Origin: TC-15 sp034437275
GTDB taxonomy: Bacteria > Chloroflexota > Anaerolineae > Aggregatilineales > Aggregatilineaceae
Length of the DNA: 12,448 nt
Reading direction: 5' to 3'
Assembly (NCBI GenBank): GCA_034437275.1
Contig: DAOTUD010000159.1
Span: forward strand, 1-12,448
In this document: piece by piece, positions 6,408 to 12,448 of the stretch
Position numbering within the stretch: the first letter of the stretch is position 1
How the letters are laid out: every line of letters starts with the position of its first letter
Made by a program: the position numbers and the translations under genes
The notes under the pieces: generated by a model
Told to the model about the DNA's origin: nothing
What the model saw: only the letters and a program-made list of their open reading frames with translations
Databases searched by the model: none

Positions 6408-7685
6408 ATGAAGCAAAGAGTTTTGTTGGCCCTGGTGTTGATCCTGGTCTTCTCCGCGACCTCGACGCTCGCGCAAGAAGACCAGGTTACCCTGACCGTC
6501 TGGCATCAATTTGTCGATGAGGACCTGGAAGCCTGGGAACCGGTCAAGGCGGCCTTTGAGGCAGCGAATCCCAATATCACCATCGAAGATACAGCTTTCA
6601 ACTTCGAGGATTTGCTAGATGCCTTAACGGTGGCACTACCGGCAGGAGAAGGCCCGGATGTGTTTTATCTGGATGCCAGCAGCGCCTTCCTTGGGAATCT
6701 CGTCGAGTCCGACCTGGTCGTTGACCTATCGCCATACCTTGACGAGCGGGGATGGGACGCAATGTTCCCCTGGGCGCTCGAAAAGACCAGTGTCGGCGGC
6801 GTGCCCTACGGGGTCGGTGGTTTCACAGAAATCATCGGTCTCTACTATCGCGCTGACCTGTTTGAAGAAATGGGGCTTGATGCACCGACAAGCTGGGATG
6901 CCATGACAGCCGCCGCGGATCGTGCCGTCGAAGAGGGCATGATTGCGTTCAATTTTGGCGGTTTGGAAGGTTGGCCCATCGGCCAGTTATGCGGCACGAT
7001 CATGCATAGCATGGTCGCCATCGACACCATCGGGGACATCGAACTGCTGGAAGGTGAAAGCACCTATAACGATCATCCGCAGACCGTGGATGCGCTGGCT
7101 GAATGCCAGAGCTGGATCACAGAGCGCGGTTGGCTTCCTGATGATGCGGTAGCCGTTTCCTACTTTGACGCACAAAATGACTTCGCCAATGGTGAAGGTT
7201 TGATGCGCGTCGATGGTACCTGGGCTGTGCCTGCTTACGAGGACTCCGAGTTCGACATCGAATTCGCCGTCTTCCCCATGAAAGACACCGAGCTGGCACC
7301 GCAGGCCGAAGGTGGCCTAAGTTCAACCTGGATTATCTCAAACCAGACGACTGAACTGGATGCTGTCCTCGATTTCCTTGATTTCGTGGTGTTCTCTGAC
7401 GAAGCCAACACAGTCTGGATGAACAACGGCTTCATTCCGGCGGTCAATTTCGATACCAGTGGGGTCGAAGCATCACCCTTGCTGGTTGCCAACCTCGAAG
7501 GCATCGACTATGTCTCTACCGAAGGCAATGGCCTGGGCTTCTGGGTGTTCTTCATCACTGATCCGGCGGTGACTGATGAGGCACTTAATGGACTGGGTGG
7601 CCTGATGCTGAATGCGGTTGATGCAGAACAGCTTGCCGATACGCTGTCGGCGGCGATTGAACTCGCCCGCGAAGACCGTCAATAA
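6408..7685 (+). CDS. ABC transporter extracellular sugar-binding protein (SBP family 1, CUT1 type)
   Basis: This is the secreted receptor that captures the substrate and delivers it to the permeases encoded downstream. The N-terminus is a classical signal peptide: a basic start (MKQR), a hydrophobic core (about 5-16) and a signal peptidase I-like site, TLA-Q, near residues 20-23. No lipobox cysteine is present, so it is not an obvious lipoprotein. The mature protein begins VTLTVWHQFVDEDLEAW, followed by AFEAANPNITIE and GPDVFYLDA, typical of SBP_bac_1. At 425 aa the length is normal. ATG 6408 follows AGGAGG with 8-nt spacing, a strong site that suits an abundant protein. A hairpin follows the stop codon. 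Cluster context suggests a sugar, oligosaccharide or glycoside ligand. Confidence 0.93.
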   Translation: MKQRVLLALVLILVFSATSTLAQEDQVTLTVWHQFVDEDLEAWEPVKAAFEAANPNITIEDTAFNFEDLLDALTVALPAGEGPDVFYLDASSAFLGNLVESDLVVDLSPYLDERGWDAMFPWALEKTSVGGVPYGVGGFTEIIGLYYRADLFEEMGLDAPTSWDAMTAAADRAVEEGMIAFNFGGLEGWPIGQLCGTIMHSMVAIDTIGDIELLEGESTYNDHPQTVDALAECQSWITERGWLPDDAVAVSYFDAQNDFANGEGLMRVDGTWAVPAYEDSEFDIEFAVFPMKDTELAPQAEGGLSSTWIISNQTTELDAVLDFLDFVVFSDEANTVWMNNGFIPAVNFDTSGVEASPLLVANLEGIDYVSTEGNGLGFWVFFITDPAVTDEALNGLGGLMLNAVDAEQLADTLSAAIELAREDRQ

Positions 7686-7703
7686 GCGCAATTTGCAAGC
7701 ATA

Positions 7704-7751
7704 GGGAGAAAGTCGATCGAGGCCGCAAACCAGATGATCGCCTTTTCTCCC
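7704..7751 (+). terminator. Stem-loop between binding-protein and permease genes
   Basis: GGGAGAAA (7704-7711) pairs perfectly with TTTCTCCC (7744-7751). GATC at 7715-7718 pairs with GATC at 7736-7739 across an internal loop. No strong U-run follows directly, so it is more likely an mRNA-stabilising or partial-attenuation hairpin than a full terminator. This position, just after a binding-protein gene, is where such hairpins raise binding-protein levels relative to permeases. The rest of the 148-bp gap contains GATAAT (7789-7794), a possible -10 without a convincing -35. Confidence 0.5.
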
Positions 7752-7833
7752 GTCTGAACTGTTTTATAGTAGCTGAAACGCTTGATTTGATAATGAGAAA
7801 TGCCCCGATAAAGACGCTTTAGGAGTCCCAGAA

Positions 7834-8778
7834 GTGACGAATCAACTCACGGGTCATGAAGTCCCTTCCAGTTTCGCGCAAGCGGTGAGCCGTATGTCTG
7901 GCACAAGCAAATGGGTGCGTGCCGCCATCGGATATGGCTTCCTGATTCCGAGTCTGATCTTATATGTTATTTTCATCATCTATCCCTTTTTCGACATGAT
8001 CTGGCTATCTCTGCACCGGTCACGCGGGTTGGTGCCTCAACCAGAGTTTGTCGGCCTCGACAATTATGTTCGCCTTGTCAATGATGGGCGATTCTGGGCC
8101 GCTTTGCAGAACAACCTGATCTGGTCTGCGCTGACGCTGGCAATTCCACTGTTGTTTGGTTTCCTGCTTGCCGTAGTGCTTGCTCGCGGTAACGTGGTCG
8201 GCATGAACCTCTTCCGGGTACTGTACTTCATCCCCGTGACCTTTTCACAGGTGGTTATCGCCATTGTCTTTATCTGGATATTTCAGCCACGCTGGGGCGC
8301 AGTCAATACTGTGTTGGAAGCCGTGGGCTTGGATGAGCTTACACGGGCCTGGTTAGGCGACCCCGAGGCCGCGTTATATGCGTTGATTATCGCCGGAGTA
8401 TGGGGGCAAATTGGCCTTTTCATGGTAATTTTCTTGGCCGGTCTGCAAAAAATACCGGTCGATCTCTATGATGCTGCTAAAGTCGATGGGGCCAATCCGA
8501 CCCAGGAATTGCGCCATGTTACGCTGCCCGGTTTGCGACAGGAGATCACATTCATGGTCGTCCTGTCGATGATTATTTCATTCAAAGTCTTCGACATCGT
8601 TCAGGTTCTTACGCGAGGCGGTCCCTTCCGGCAGACAGAGGTGATCGGCTTTTACATTTACGAGCTGGCATTTAACCAGTTTAACTGGGGATATGCCAGC
8701 ACAGTAGCCGTGATGCTCACGTTGTTCATCTTCATTATCTCTTCTATCGTCGTCGTCATCCGTATCCGTGGTGATTGA
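7834..8778 (+). CDS. ABC sugar transporter permease, MalF/UgpA-like (CUT1)
   Basis: This is one of two inner-membrane subunits of the importer. It has six predicted membrane segments, at about 33-56, 97-117, 126-150, 182-204, 237-258 and 287-310. The cytoplasmic EAA loop that docks the ATPase reads DAAKVDGANPTQELRHVTLP (213-232), with the invariant glycine at 219. The LTRGGP motif (259-264) and the later YEL..F...WGYAS region are typical of MalF/UgpA-like permeases. Length is 314 aa. The GTG start at 7834 follows AGGAG with 8-nt spacing. A 37-bp gap leads to the partner permease. No ATP-binding subunit is encoded in the window. Confidence 0.93.
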   Translation: MTNQLTGHEVPSSFAQAVSRMSGTSKWVRAAIGYGFLIPSLILYVIFIIYPFFDMIWLSLHRSRGLVPQPEFVGLDNYVRLVNDGRFWAALQNNLIWSALTLAIPLLFGFLLAVVLARGNVVGMNLFRVLYFIPVTFSQVVIAIVFIWIFQPRWGAVNTVLEAVGLDELTRAWLGDPEAALYALIIAGVWGQIGLFMVIFLAGLQKIPVDLYDAAKVDGANPTQELRHVTLPGLRQEITFMVVLSMIISFKVFDIVQVLTRGGPFRQTEVIGFYIYELAFNQFNWGYASTVAVMLTLFIFIISSIVVVIRIRGD

Positions 8779-8801
8779 TATGATCGACCGACGCATTGAG
8801 T

Positions 8802-8806
8802 AAGGA
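8802..8806 (+). promoter_or_regulatory. Shine-Dalgarno AAGGA deciding the start of the second permease
   Basis: AAGGA ends immediately before a TTG at 8807, which leaves no spacing for that codon, but lies 9 nt before ATG 8816. ATG 8816 is therefore preferred; GTG 8813, with 6-nt spacing, is second choice. Confidence 0.65.
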
Positions 8807-8815
8807 TTGTACGTG

Positions 8816-9640
8816 ATGTCCAGAATCATTAATCGCGGCCTAGTTTACAGTTTTCTATTGTTCTGGTTAGCCGTGACTCTGGTTCCACTGCTGATCATCT
8901 GGAGTTCGGCGTTTAAATCCAATGAGGAAATCGCTGCATCTCCATTCACGCCACCCTCAAGCATCACCATGGAAAATTTCGAGGATGCCTGGACGGTTGG
9001 CAATTTTGGTATTTATGCTAGGAATTCGCTCATCATTGCCACAACCACAGCTGTGCTTGTTGTGTTTTCTTCGTCGCTTGCAGCGTATTCCCTGACAACA
9101 CTCAAGGTTCCCGGTTCACCAAAGATTACGCTCTTCTTTTTGTTGGGAATGGCGGTTCCCCTGCACGGCATCATTATCCCACAATTTGTGTTGATGCAAG
9201 GGCTAGGCCTAATCAACAATTTGCTCGCCGTCATTATCTTGCTGGCAGCGCTCAATATACCCTTTGGCATTTATCTCATGCGCACGTACTTCATCGGCAT
9301 GCCGCAAGATCTGGTTGACTCTGCGATGATCGATGGATGCAACGAGTTTCAGGTCCTGTGGTATATATTGCTTCCACTGGCTCGACCCGCGCTGTCGTCA
9401 CTTGCGGTTTTTGTCTTTATGTGGTCCTGGAATGATCTAATCCTGCCATTGATTTACCTGACCGAGAATGACCTGCGTACCGTTTCTGTAGGGCTTACGT
9501 TCTACCAGGGGCAGTTCACAATCGACTACGCGATGACGGCTGCCGGTACGACAATTGCAACGATCCCGGTCATCATCGTCTATTTCCTGTTCCAGAGGCA
9601 GTTTGTCGAAGGCCTGACTGCTGGCTCCATCAAAGGATAA
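8816..9640 (+). CDS. ABC sugar transporter permease, MalG/UgpE-like (CUT1)
   Basis: This is the second inner-membrane subunit of the importer. Six membrane segments are predicted (about 9-31, 70-92, 104-124, 133-154, 190-212 and 244-262 from ATG 8816). The EAA loop reads DSAMIDGCNEFQVLWYILLP (168-187), with the invariant glycine at 174. The region FMWSWNDLILPL and the C-terminal QRQFVEGLTAGSIKG are hallmarks of MalG/UgpE-type permeases. Length is 274 aa. An in-frame TTG at 8807 would add three residues but touches the ribosome site. It follows the first permease by 37 bp, and the alcohol dehydrogenase starts 22 bp after its stop. The missing ATPase is probably a shared MsmX/UgpC-type subunit encoded elsewhere. 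Confidence 0.93.
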   Translation: MSRIINRGLVYSFLLFWLAVTLVPLLIIWSSAFKSNEEIAASPFTPPSSITMENFEDAWTVGNFGIYARNSLIIATTTAVLVVFSSSLAAYSLTTLKVPGSPKITLFFLLGMAVPLHGIIIPQFVLMQGLGLINNLLAVIILLAALNIPFGIYLMRTYFIGMPQDLVDSAMIDGCNEFQVLWYILLPLARPALSSLAVFVFMWSWNDLILPLIYLTENDLRTVSVGLTFYQGQFTIDYAMTAAGTTIATIPVIIVYFLFQRQFVEGLTAGSIKG

Positions 9641-9662
9641 CCCTGCCTGAAAGGCACATTTC

Positions 9663-10616
9663 ATGCAAGCGAGTATTCTTGTCGCACCCCGTACATCTGA
9701 AGTTCAACACATTCCTGAGCCGAATTTGGAGCCAGATGAAGTCTTGATCGAAGTCAAAGCCTGTGGTGTCTGTGCATCGGAGTTGCATCGCTGGCAGCAC
9801 GGCGGCAAACAGGGATTTCCACAGCGTATGGGCCATGAACCGAGCGGCGTTGTACGAACTGTAGGATCAAATGTCGCTGGCTGGCAGGTCGGCGACCGTG
9901 TTACGGCATTAGCGCCGGGCAAGGGCGCATTCGCGGAAACAATCAGTGTTCACCAGGATCGTGTCATTACGCTGCCGGATGGGGTAGACTTCAGCGAAGC
10001 GATTGTGGAACCGGTCGGCTGCCTGGTTAGTGGGCTGGACCGCACGGCCATTCGCATCGCTGATGAGGTTGCTATTGTCGGCTGTGGCTTCATGGGGCTG
10101 GCTCTTCTACACCTGGTGCGATGGCGCGGTGTGCGGCGCATCATCGCGATTGACCCCCGTGAAGAAGCTCTGGCAGCGGCTCGTCAGTTCGGGGCCGATG
10201 AGGTGATCTTACCCGCCGATGTTGCCCCGGTGATGAAATGCCTAGGTGCTTCTAGGCTTCAACAGGGCTTCGATGTGGTCTTCGAGACATCCGGCACCCA
10301 GGCCGGTCTAACCCTCGCCGGTGATATGACAACGGTACATGGCATTCTTTCAATCGTTGGATGGCATGCGGATGGTATGCGAGAAGTGAATATGAGCTTG
10401 TGGAATTACAAAGCCATTACAGTGATTAATGCGCATGAGCGGCGCATGGAGCAATTGGTTCAATACATGGCAGATGGAATCCACATGATCGCTGCTGGCA
10501 AATTGGCTATGTCAGACCTTGTCACACATCATTATACCCTGGCGGAAGTTGACGAGGCTTTTGCTGCTCTGGAAAGCAAACCGGCTGGCTTTATCAAAGC
10601 CGTTATTTATCCCTAA
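9663..10616 (+). CDS. Medium-chain zinc-type alcohol/polyol dehydrogenase lacking the structural-zinc lobe
   Basis: This is an MDR-family NAD(P)-dependent dehydrogenase. The catalytic domain shows CGVCASELHRW (34-44), with C37 as probable catalytic-zinc ligand and E40 nearby, H58 and E59 in MGHEPSG, and E116 in VEPVGC. The GroES-like part continues to GWQVGDRV (73-80). The Rossmann fold has GCGFMG (140-145) and acidic D164 after the second strand, which favours NAD over NADP. The four-cysteine structural-zinc loop normally found after residue 80 is absent; the sequence goes straight to GKGAFAETISVHQDR. That explains the short length of 317 aa. ATG 9663 follows AAGG with 8-nt spacing. As the last gene of the cluster, it likely oxidises or reduces a sugar or polyol intermediate. 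Confidence 0.9.
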   Translation: MQASILVAPRTSEVQHIPEPNLEPDEVLIEVKACGVCASELHRWQHGGKQGFPQRMGHEPSGVVRTVGSNVAGWQVGDRVTALAPGKGAFAETISVHQDRVITLPDGVDFSEAIVEPVGCLVSGLDRTAIRIADEVAIVGCGFMGLALLHLVRWRGVRRIIAIDPREEALAAARQFGADEVILPADVAPVMKCLGASRLQQGFDVVFETSGTQAGLTLAGDMTTVHGILSIVGWHADGMREVNMSLWNYKAITVINAHERRMEQLVQYMADGIHMIAAGKLAMSDLVTHHYTLAEVDEAFAALESKPAGFIKAVIYP

Positions 10617-10625
10617 TACTCGATA

Positions 10626-10859
10626 ATGATGAGTTTCTTGAGTGAGATCGAACTAGAGGGTGACTTTATCGGTTACCACCATGATATTGAGCCTGATATC
10701 AAGAAGGTCGATTATATCAGCCCAGGTGGTTCGATGATCGCAACGCGCAGGGTGTTGGCATCTTCTTGAGAGCACGGATACGATTTTGTTCTGTTCGCAA
10801 CCTCGACGAGTAACGACATAGAAGCGACCCTACCGCTCATATATGACCGCATTATCTAA
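10626..10859 (+). pseudogene. Broken, unrecognised reading frame with one internal TGA
   Basis: From ATG 10626 the frame reads 47 codons, including GDFIGYHHDIEPDIKKVDY and ISPGGSMIATRRVLASS, then TGA at 10767. The same frame continues with EHGYDFVLFATSTSNDI and EATLPLIYDRII to TAA at 10857. The composition looks coding on both sides of the stop, suggesting a gene fragment interrupted by a nonsense mutation. A segment in another frame (10864-10944, FIVNIVQHHEPDCSFLITYL) may be a further piece. The first part faintly resembles glycosyltransferase family 2 (VDY-SGG-M-RR pattern), but I do not trust this enough to name it. No Shine-Dalgarno stands out. Confidence 0.35.
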
Positions 10860-10877
10860 ATAGCACGCAGGTAGGGT
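10827..10877. repeat. 8-bp inverted repeat ACCCTACC / GGTAGGGT
   Basis: ACCCTACC at 10827-10834 is matched exactly by GGTAGGGT at 10870-10877, with 35 bp between. It lies in the 404-bp space between the alcohol dehydrogenase and the convergent integrase gene. A role as a bidirectional terminator is possible, but the loop is long and there is no T-run. I see no clear gene or terminator in 10945-11020. Confidence 0.35.
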
Positions 10878-11020
10878 ACGCTTCATAGTCAACATTGTCC
10901 AACACCATGAGCCAGATTGCTCATTTCTTATCACCTACCTGTAACTCCCCTCTGTGTCAGCGTCGTGCCTAATTGATACACGGCGTTCGGTCTATAAGAT
11001 AGGTAGCTACAGAAGAAGAA

Positions 11021-12064
11021 TTAACGATGGAACTGGTCCAGTTTATTTATGAGAGGTGCTGCATCATACACACTCACCGGTGCACGGGTTGAACCATCCA
11101 GCACGCCAATGTAGTCCTGCGTCGTTTTGACATCCGCGTGACCGAGGTTCTGCCGGATGACCTCGGTCGGAATGCCCGCCAGGAACAGGTTTCGAGCGTA
11201 GCTGCGACGCAGGCCATGGGGTGTGACGGTTGTCGGCGTGCCGTCAATCGAGATCGGGTAACGCTTCAGCATCCGCTGGACGCTGCGCGTGGTCATGCGC
11301 TTGCGCGTCGTCCGCTGGTCGAGCATGTCGCCACGCCCATCGATCATCGCCGTGAACACCGGACCCGCTTCACGCCTATCCAGCCAGATTTCCACGATCT
11401 GCCGCGCCCACAGCATATCCCCGAAGGGTACCATCCGCGCCTTCGCGCCTTTACCGGACTTCACCCGCAGCGCCGGGACATTGCCGTAAGTCTGGTAGAG
11501 GTCATCCACGTTCAGCGAGACAATCTCACCTTCACGTAAGCCGGTCGCCAGCATCAGCGCGATCATCGCCACATCACGCCGTCCCCGGAGTGCCGTCACG
11601 TCAGGCTGCATCATCAGTGCCGCGCCCTGCGCCGGAGTCAGCCGGATATGCTTGCCGTCCTCCTCGTCCTGGACGGTCTGTGTCGTCACCCGCGACCGCT
11701 CCGGGTCGGTGGCGCGGGTCAGGCGCAGCTCCAGCTCGTCGGCTTTGGCTTTGATGGTGGCGAAGTCCTCATCGGGGAACTGCGCTTCCAGATACGCAAT
11801 CAACGCCTGCCGGTGCGCCAGACTGTTGACCAGCACCTTATAGCTGCGCCGGATGTTGGACAGATGCACCTTGACGCTCGACAGCTTGAGGCTGTCCAGC
11901 AGGTGGTCACGGTAGGCTTCCAGATCGGGCTGGTAGAGCCGCCGCCCGCTTTCGACCAGCCAGCGGTTATAGCGGTTGATCTGCGACACCACGTTTTTCT
12001 CCTCGGAATGAGGCGGTAGCTGCCCCTGCTGGATGAGTTCGGGCAGGCTCAAATTCTGGCTCAT
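11021..12064 (-). CDS. Tyrosine recombinase / site-specific integrase
   Basis: This is a phage-integrase-family DNA strand-exchange enzyme. The N-terminal SAM-like core-binding domain spans about 20-95 (INRYNRWLVESGRRLYQPDL). The catalytic domain (about 140-330) has the complete active-site set: R177 in ATGLREGEI, K202 or K205 in VKSGKGAKAR, H283 and R286 in TPHGLRRSYA, H309 in NLGHADVKTT and nucleophile Y318 in TQDYIGV. The length of 347 aa is normal. A charged, possibly coiled linker (about 95-140) is longer than in XerC/D. The start follows AGGAG with 8-nt spacing. It converges with the catabolic cluster and is visibly richer in GC. No tRNA or clear att site is adjacent. It could be a mobile-element integrase or a stand-alone recombinase. 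Confidence 0.93.
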   Translation of the reverse strand: MSQNLSLPELIQQGQLPPHSEEKNVVSQINRYNRWLVESGRRLYQPDLEAYRDHLLDSLKLSSVKVHLSNIRRSYKVLVNSLAHRQALIAYLEAQFPDEDFATIKAKADELELRLTRATDPERSRVTTQTVQDEEDGKHIRLTPAQGAALMMQPDVTALRGRRDVAMIALMLATGLREGEIVSLNVDDLYQTYGNVPALRVKSGKGAKARMVPFGDMLWARQIVEIWLDRREAGPVFTAMIDGRGDMLDQRTTRKRMTTRSVQRMLKRYPISIDGTPTTVTPHGLRRSYARNLFLAGIPTEVIRQNLGHADVKTTQDYIGVLDGSTRAPVSVYDAAPLINKLDQFHR

Positions 12065-12108
12065 TTCGCAAACTCCTATACCGTCGCGTTTCTACACCAA
12101 TACGACGG

Positions 12109-12137
12109 ATTATAGCCCAAAAATCGCCCCCTGAAAA
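12109..12137 (-). promoter_or_regulatory. Promoter of the integrase gene
   Basis: Read on the minus strand, a consensus -10 TATAAT (12109-12114) is preceded by a 17-bp spacer and TTTTCA (12132-12137), a 4/6 match to the -35. The start codon is at 12064, so the leader would be about 35-40 nt and would include the AGGAG ribosome site. This is the best-looking sigma-70-type promoter in the window. Confidence 0.65.
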
Positions 12138-12241
12138 ACGCCAAAAACAGTCGACGTGATTCGGTAGGATAGAGTCGCTGCACTTCAACGATGTGAGTTG
12201 CGGATGGCTTTCTGCTACCAGGACCGAACAACCTCAGCACG

Positions 12242-12276
12242 CAGAAACGGGTACGTGGTGGCCGCGTGCGTTTCTG
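12242..12276. repeat. 8-bp inverted repeat CAGAAACG / CGTTTCTG
   Basis: CAGAAACG (12242-12249) and CGTTTCTG (12269-12276) are exact reverse complements separated by 19 bp. They lie about 180-210 bp upstream of the integrase start, beyond its promoter. They could be a recombinase or regulator binding site, or a hairpin. No gene is supportable around them. Confidence 0.4.
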
Positions 12277-12299
12277 GCAGTTGAGAGCCGATCCCTTAC

Positions 12300-12390
12300 T
12301 TGAGCCAGTTGAGCCACCTGAGACGGGCAACCACTGACCGCAAAAGCAACAGCCTGAGTGCTGGTTCTGTACCTGAGCCAGTTGAGACAG
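12300..12390 (+). repeat. Clustered 9-bp repeats of the TTGAGCCAG type upstream of the integrase gene
   Basis: Back-to-back 9-mers TTGAGCCAG (12300-12308), TTGAGCCAC (12309-12317) and CTGAGACGG (12318-12326) recur as CTGAGCCAG (12373-12381) and TTGAGACAG (12382-12390). TTGAGAGCC at 12281-12289 is a looser relative. The 13-mer TGAGCCAGTTGAG is exact in both clusters. Short direct repeats beside an integrase gene can be arm-type recombinase sites. The alternative is decayed mobile DNA. Otherwise 12138-12448 holds no supportable gene. Confidence 0.5.
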
Positions 12391-12448
12391 ACCCTGTTGG
12401 CGAATCGACATGAGAGCGATTTTGAGGGAAAATGGGTCGATATAGTCC

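Noticed and set aside
10626..10766. Glycosyltransferase family 2 fragment
   Set aside because: Only a loose pattern match to a short motif; not enough to assign a family.
11138..12019. Plus-strand open frames opposite the integrase gene
   Set aside because: They are antisense to a fully supported tyrosine recombinase with all catalytic residues; their openness follows from its GC-rich codon pattern.
12076..12411. Minus-strand 111-codon frame upstream of the integrase gene
   Set aside because: No recognisable domain, it overlaps the integrase promoter and the repeat clusters, and its composition looks non-coding.

Overview
The window looks like an accessory segment of a bacterial chromosome of moderate GC content. 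The best guess is a Chloroflexota (Anaerolineae-like) genome, based on overall protein style, frequent GTG and TTG starts, and an ISKra4-like transposase relic. That assignment is inference; no rRNA, tRNA or marker gene is present to confirm it.

Layout. Positions 1-1000 hold no intact gene. There are three tandem 9-bp repeats at 43-69 with an inverted copy at 147-155. A badly decayed ISKra4-like transposase follows at about 241-995, readable only by switching frames and passing stop codons. The tail of this relic runs into the promoter of a FadR/FCD-type GntR regulator (1032-1775). A perfect match to the FadR-subfamily operator consensus, TGGTATGACCA, lies at 1018-1028 just before the regulator's start.

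From 1808 to 10616 nine co-directional genes form a carbohydrate import and oxidation cluster: a Gfo/Idh/MocA oxidoreductase, a sugar isomerase/epimerase-type TIM barrel, an SMP-30/gluconolactonase-type lactonase, a UlaG-like MBL-fold hydrolase with an altered metal motif, a second TIM barrel, a secreted sugar-binding protein, two CUT1-type permeases, and a medium-chain zinc alcohol dehydrogenase without the structural-zinc lobe. The first five are tightly packed (gaps of 5 and 21 bp, overlaps of 7 and 4 bp). The transporter starts after a 118-bp gap, and a hairpin separates the binding protein from its permeases. There is no transporter ATPase, sugar kinase or aldolase.

A plausible reading is that an extracellular sugar, glycoside or sugar acid is imported and oxidised by the two dehydrogenases. 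The keto-sugar would be isomerised or cleaved by the TIM barrels, and lactones opened by the two hydrolases, all under control of the GntR protein responding to a carboxylate intermediate. The substrate cannot be read from sequence.

Positions 10617-11020 hold a broken, unrecognised reading frame (10626-10859) and an inverted repeat. On the minus strand, 11021-12064 encodes a complete tyrosine recombinase with a clear promoter. The region behind it (12065-12448) contains clustered 9-bp TTGAGCCAG-like repeats. The catabolic cluster is thus flanked by a transposase relic and an integrase gene, consistent with a horizontally acquired or rearranged island.
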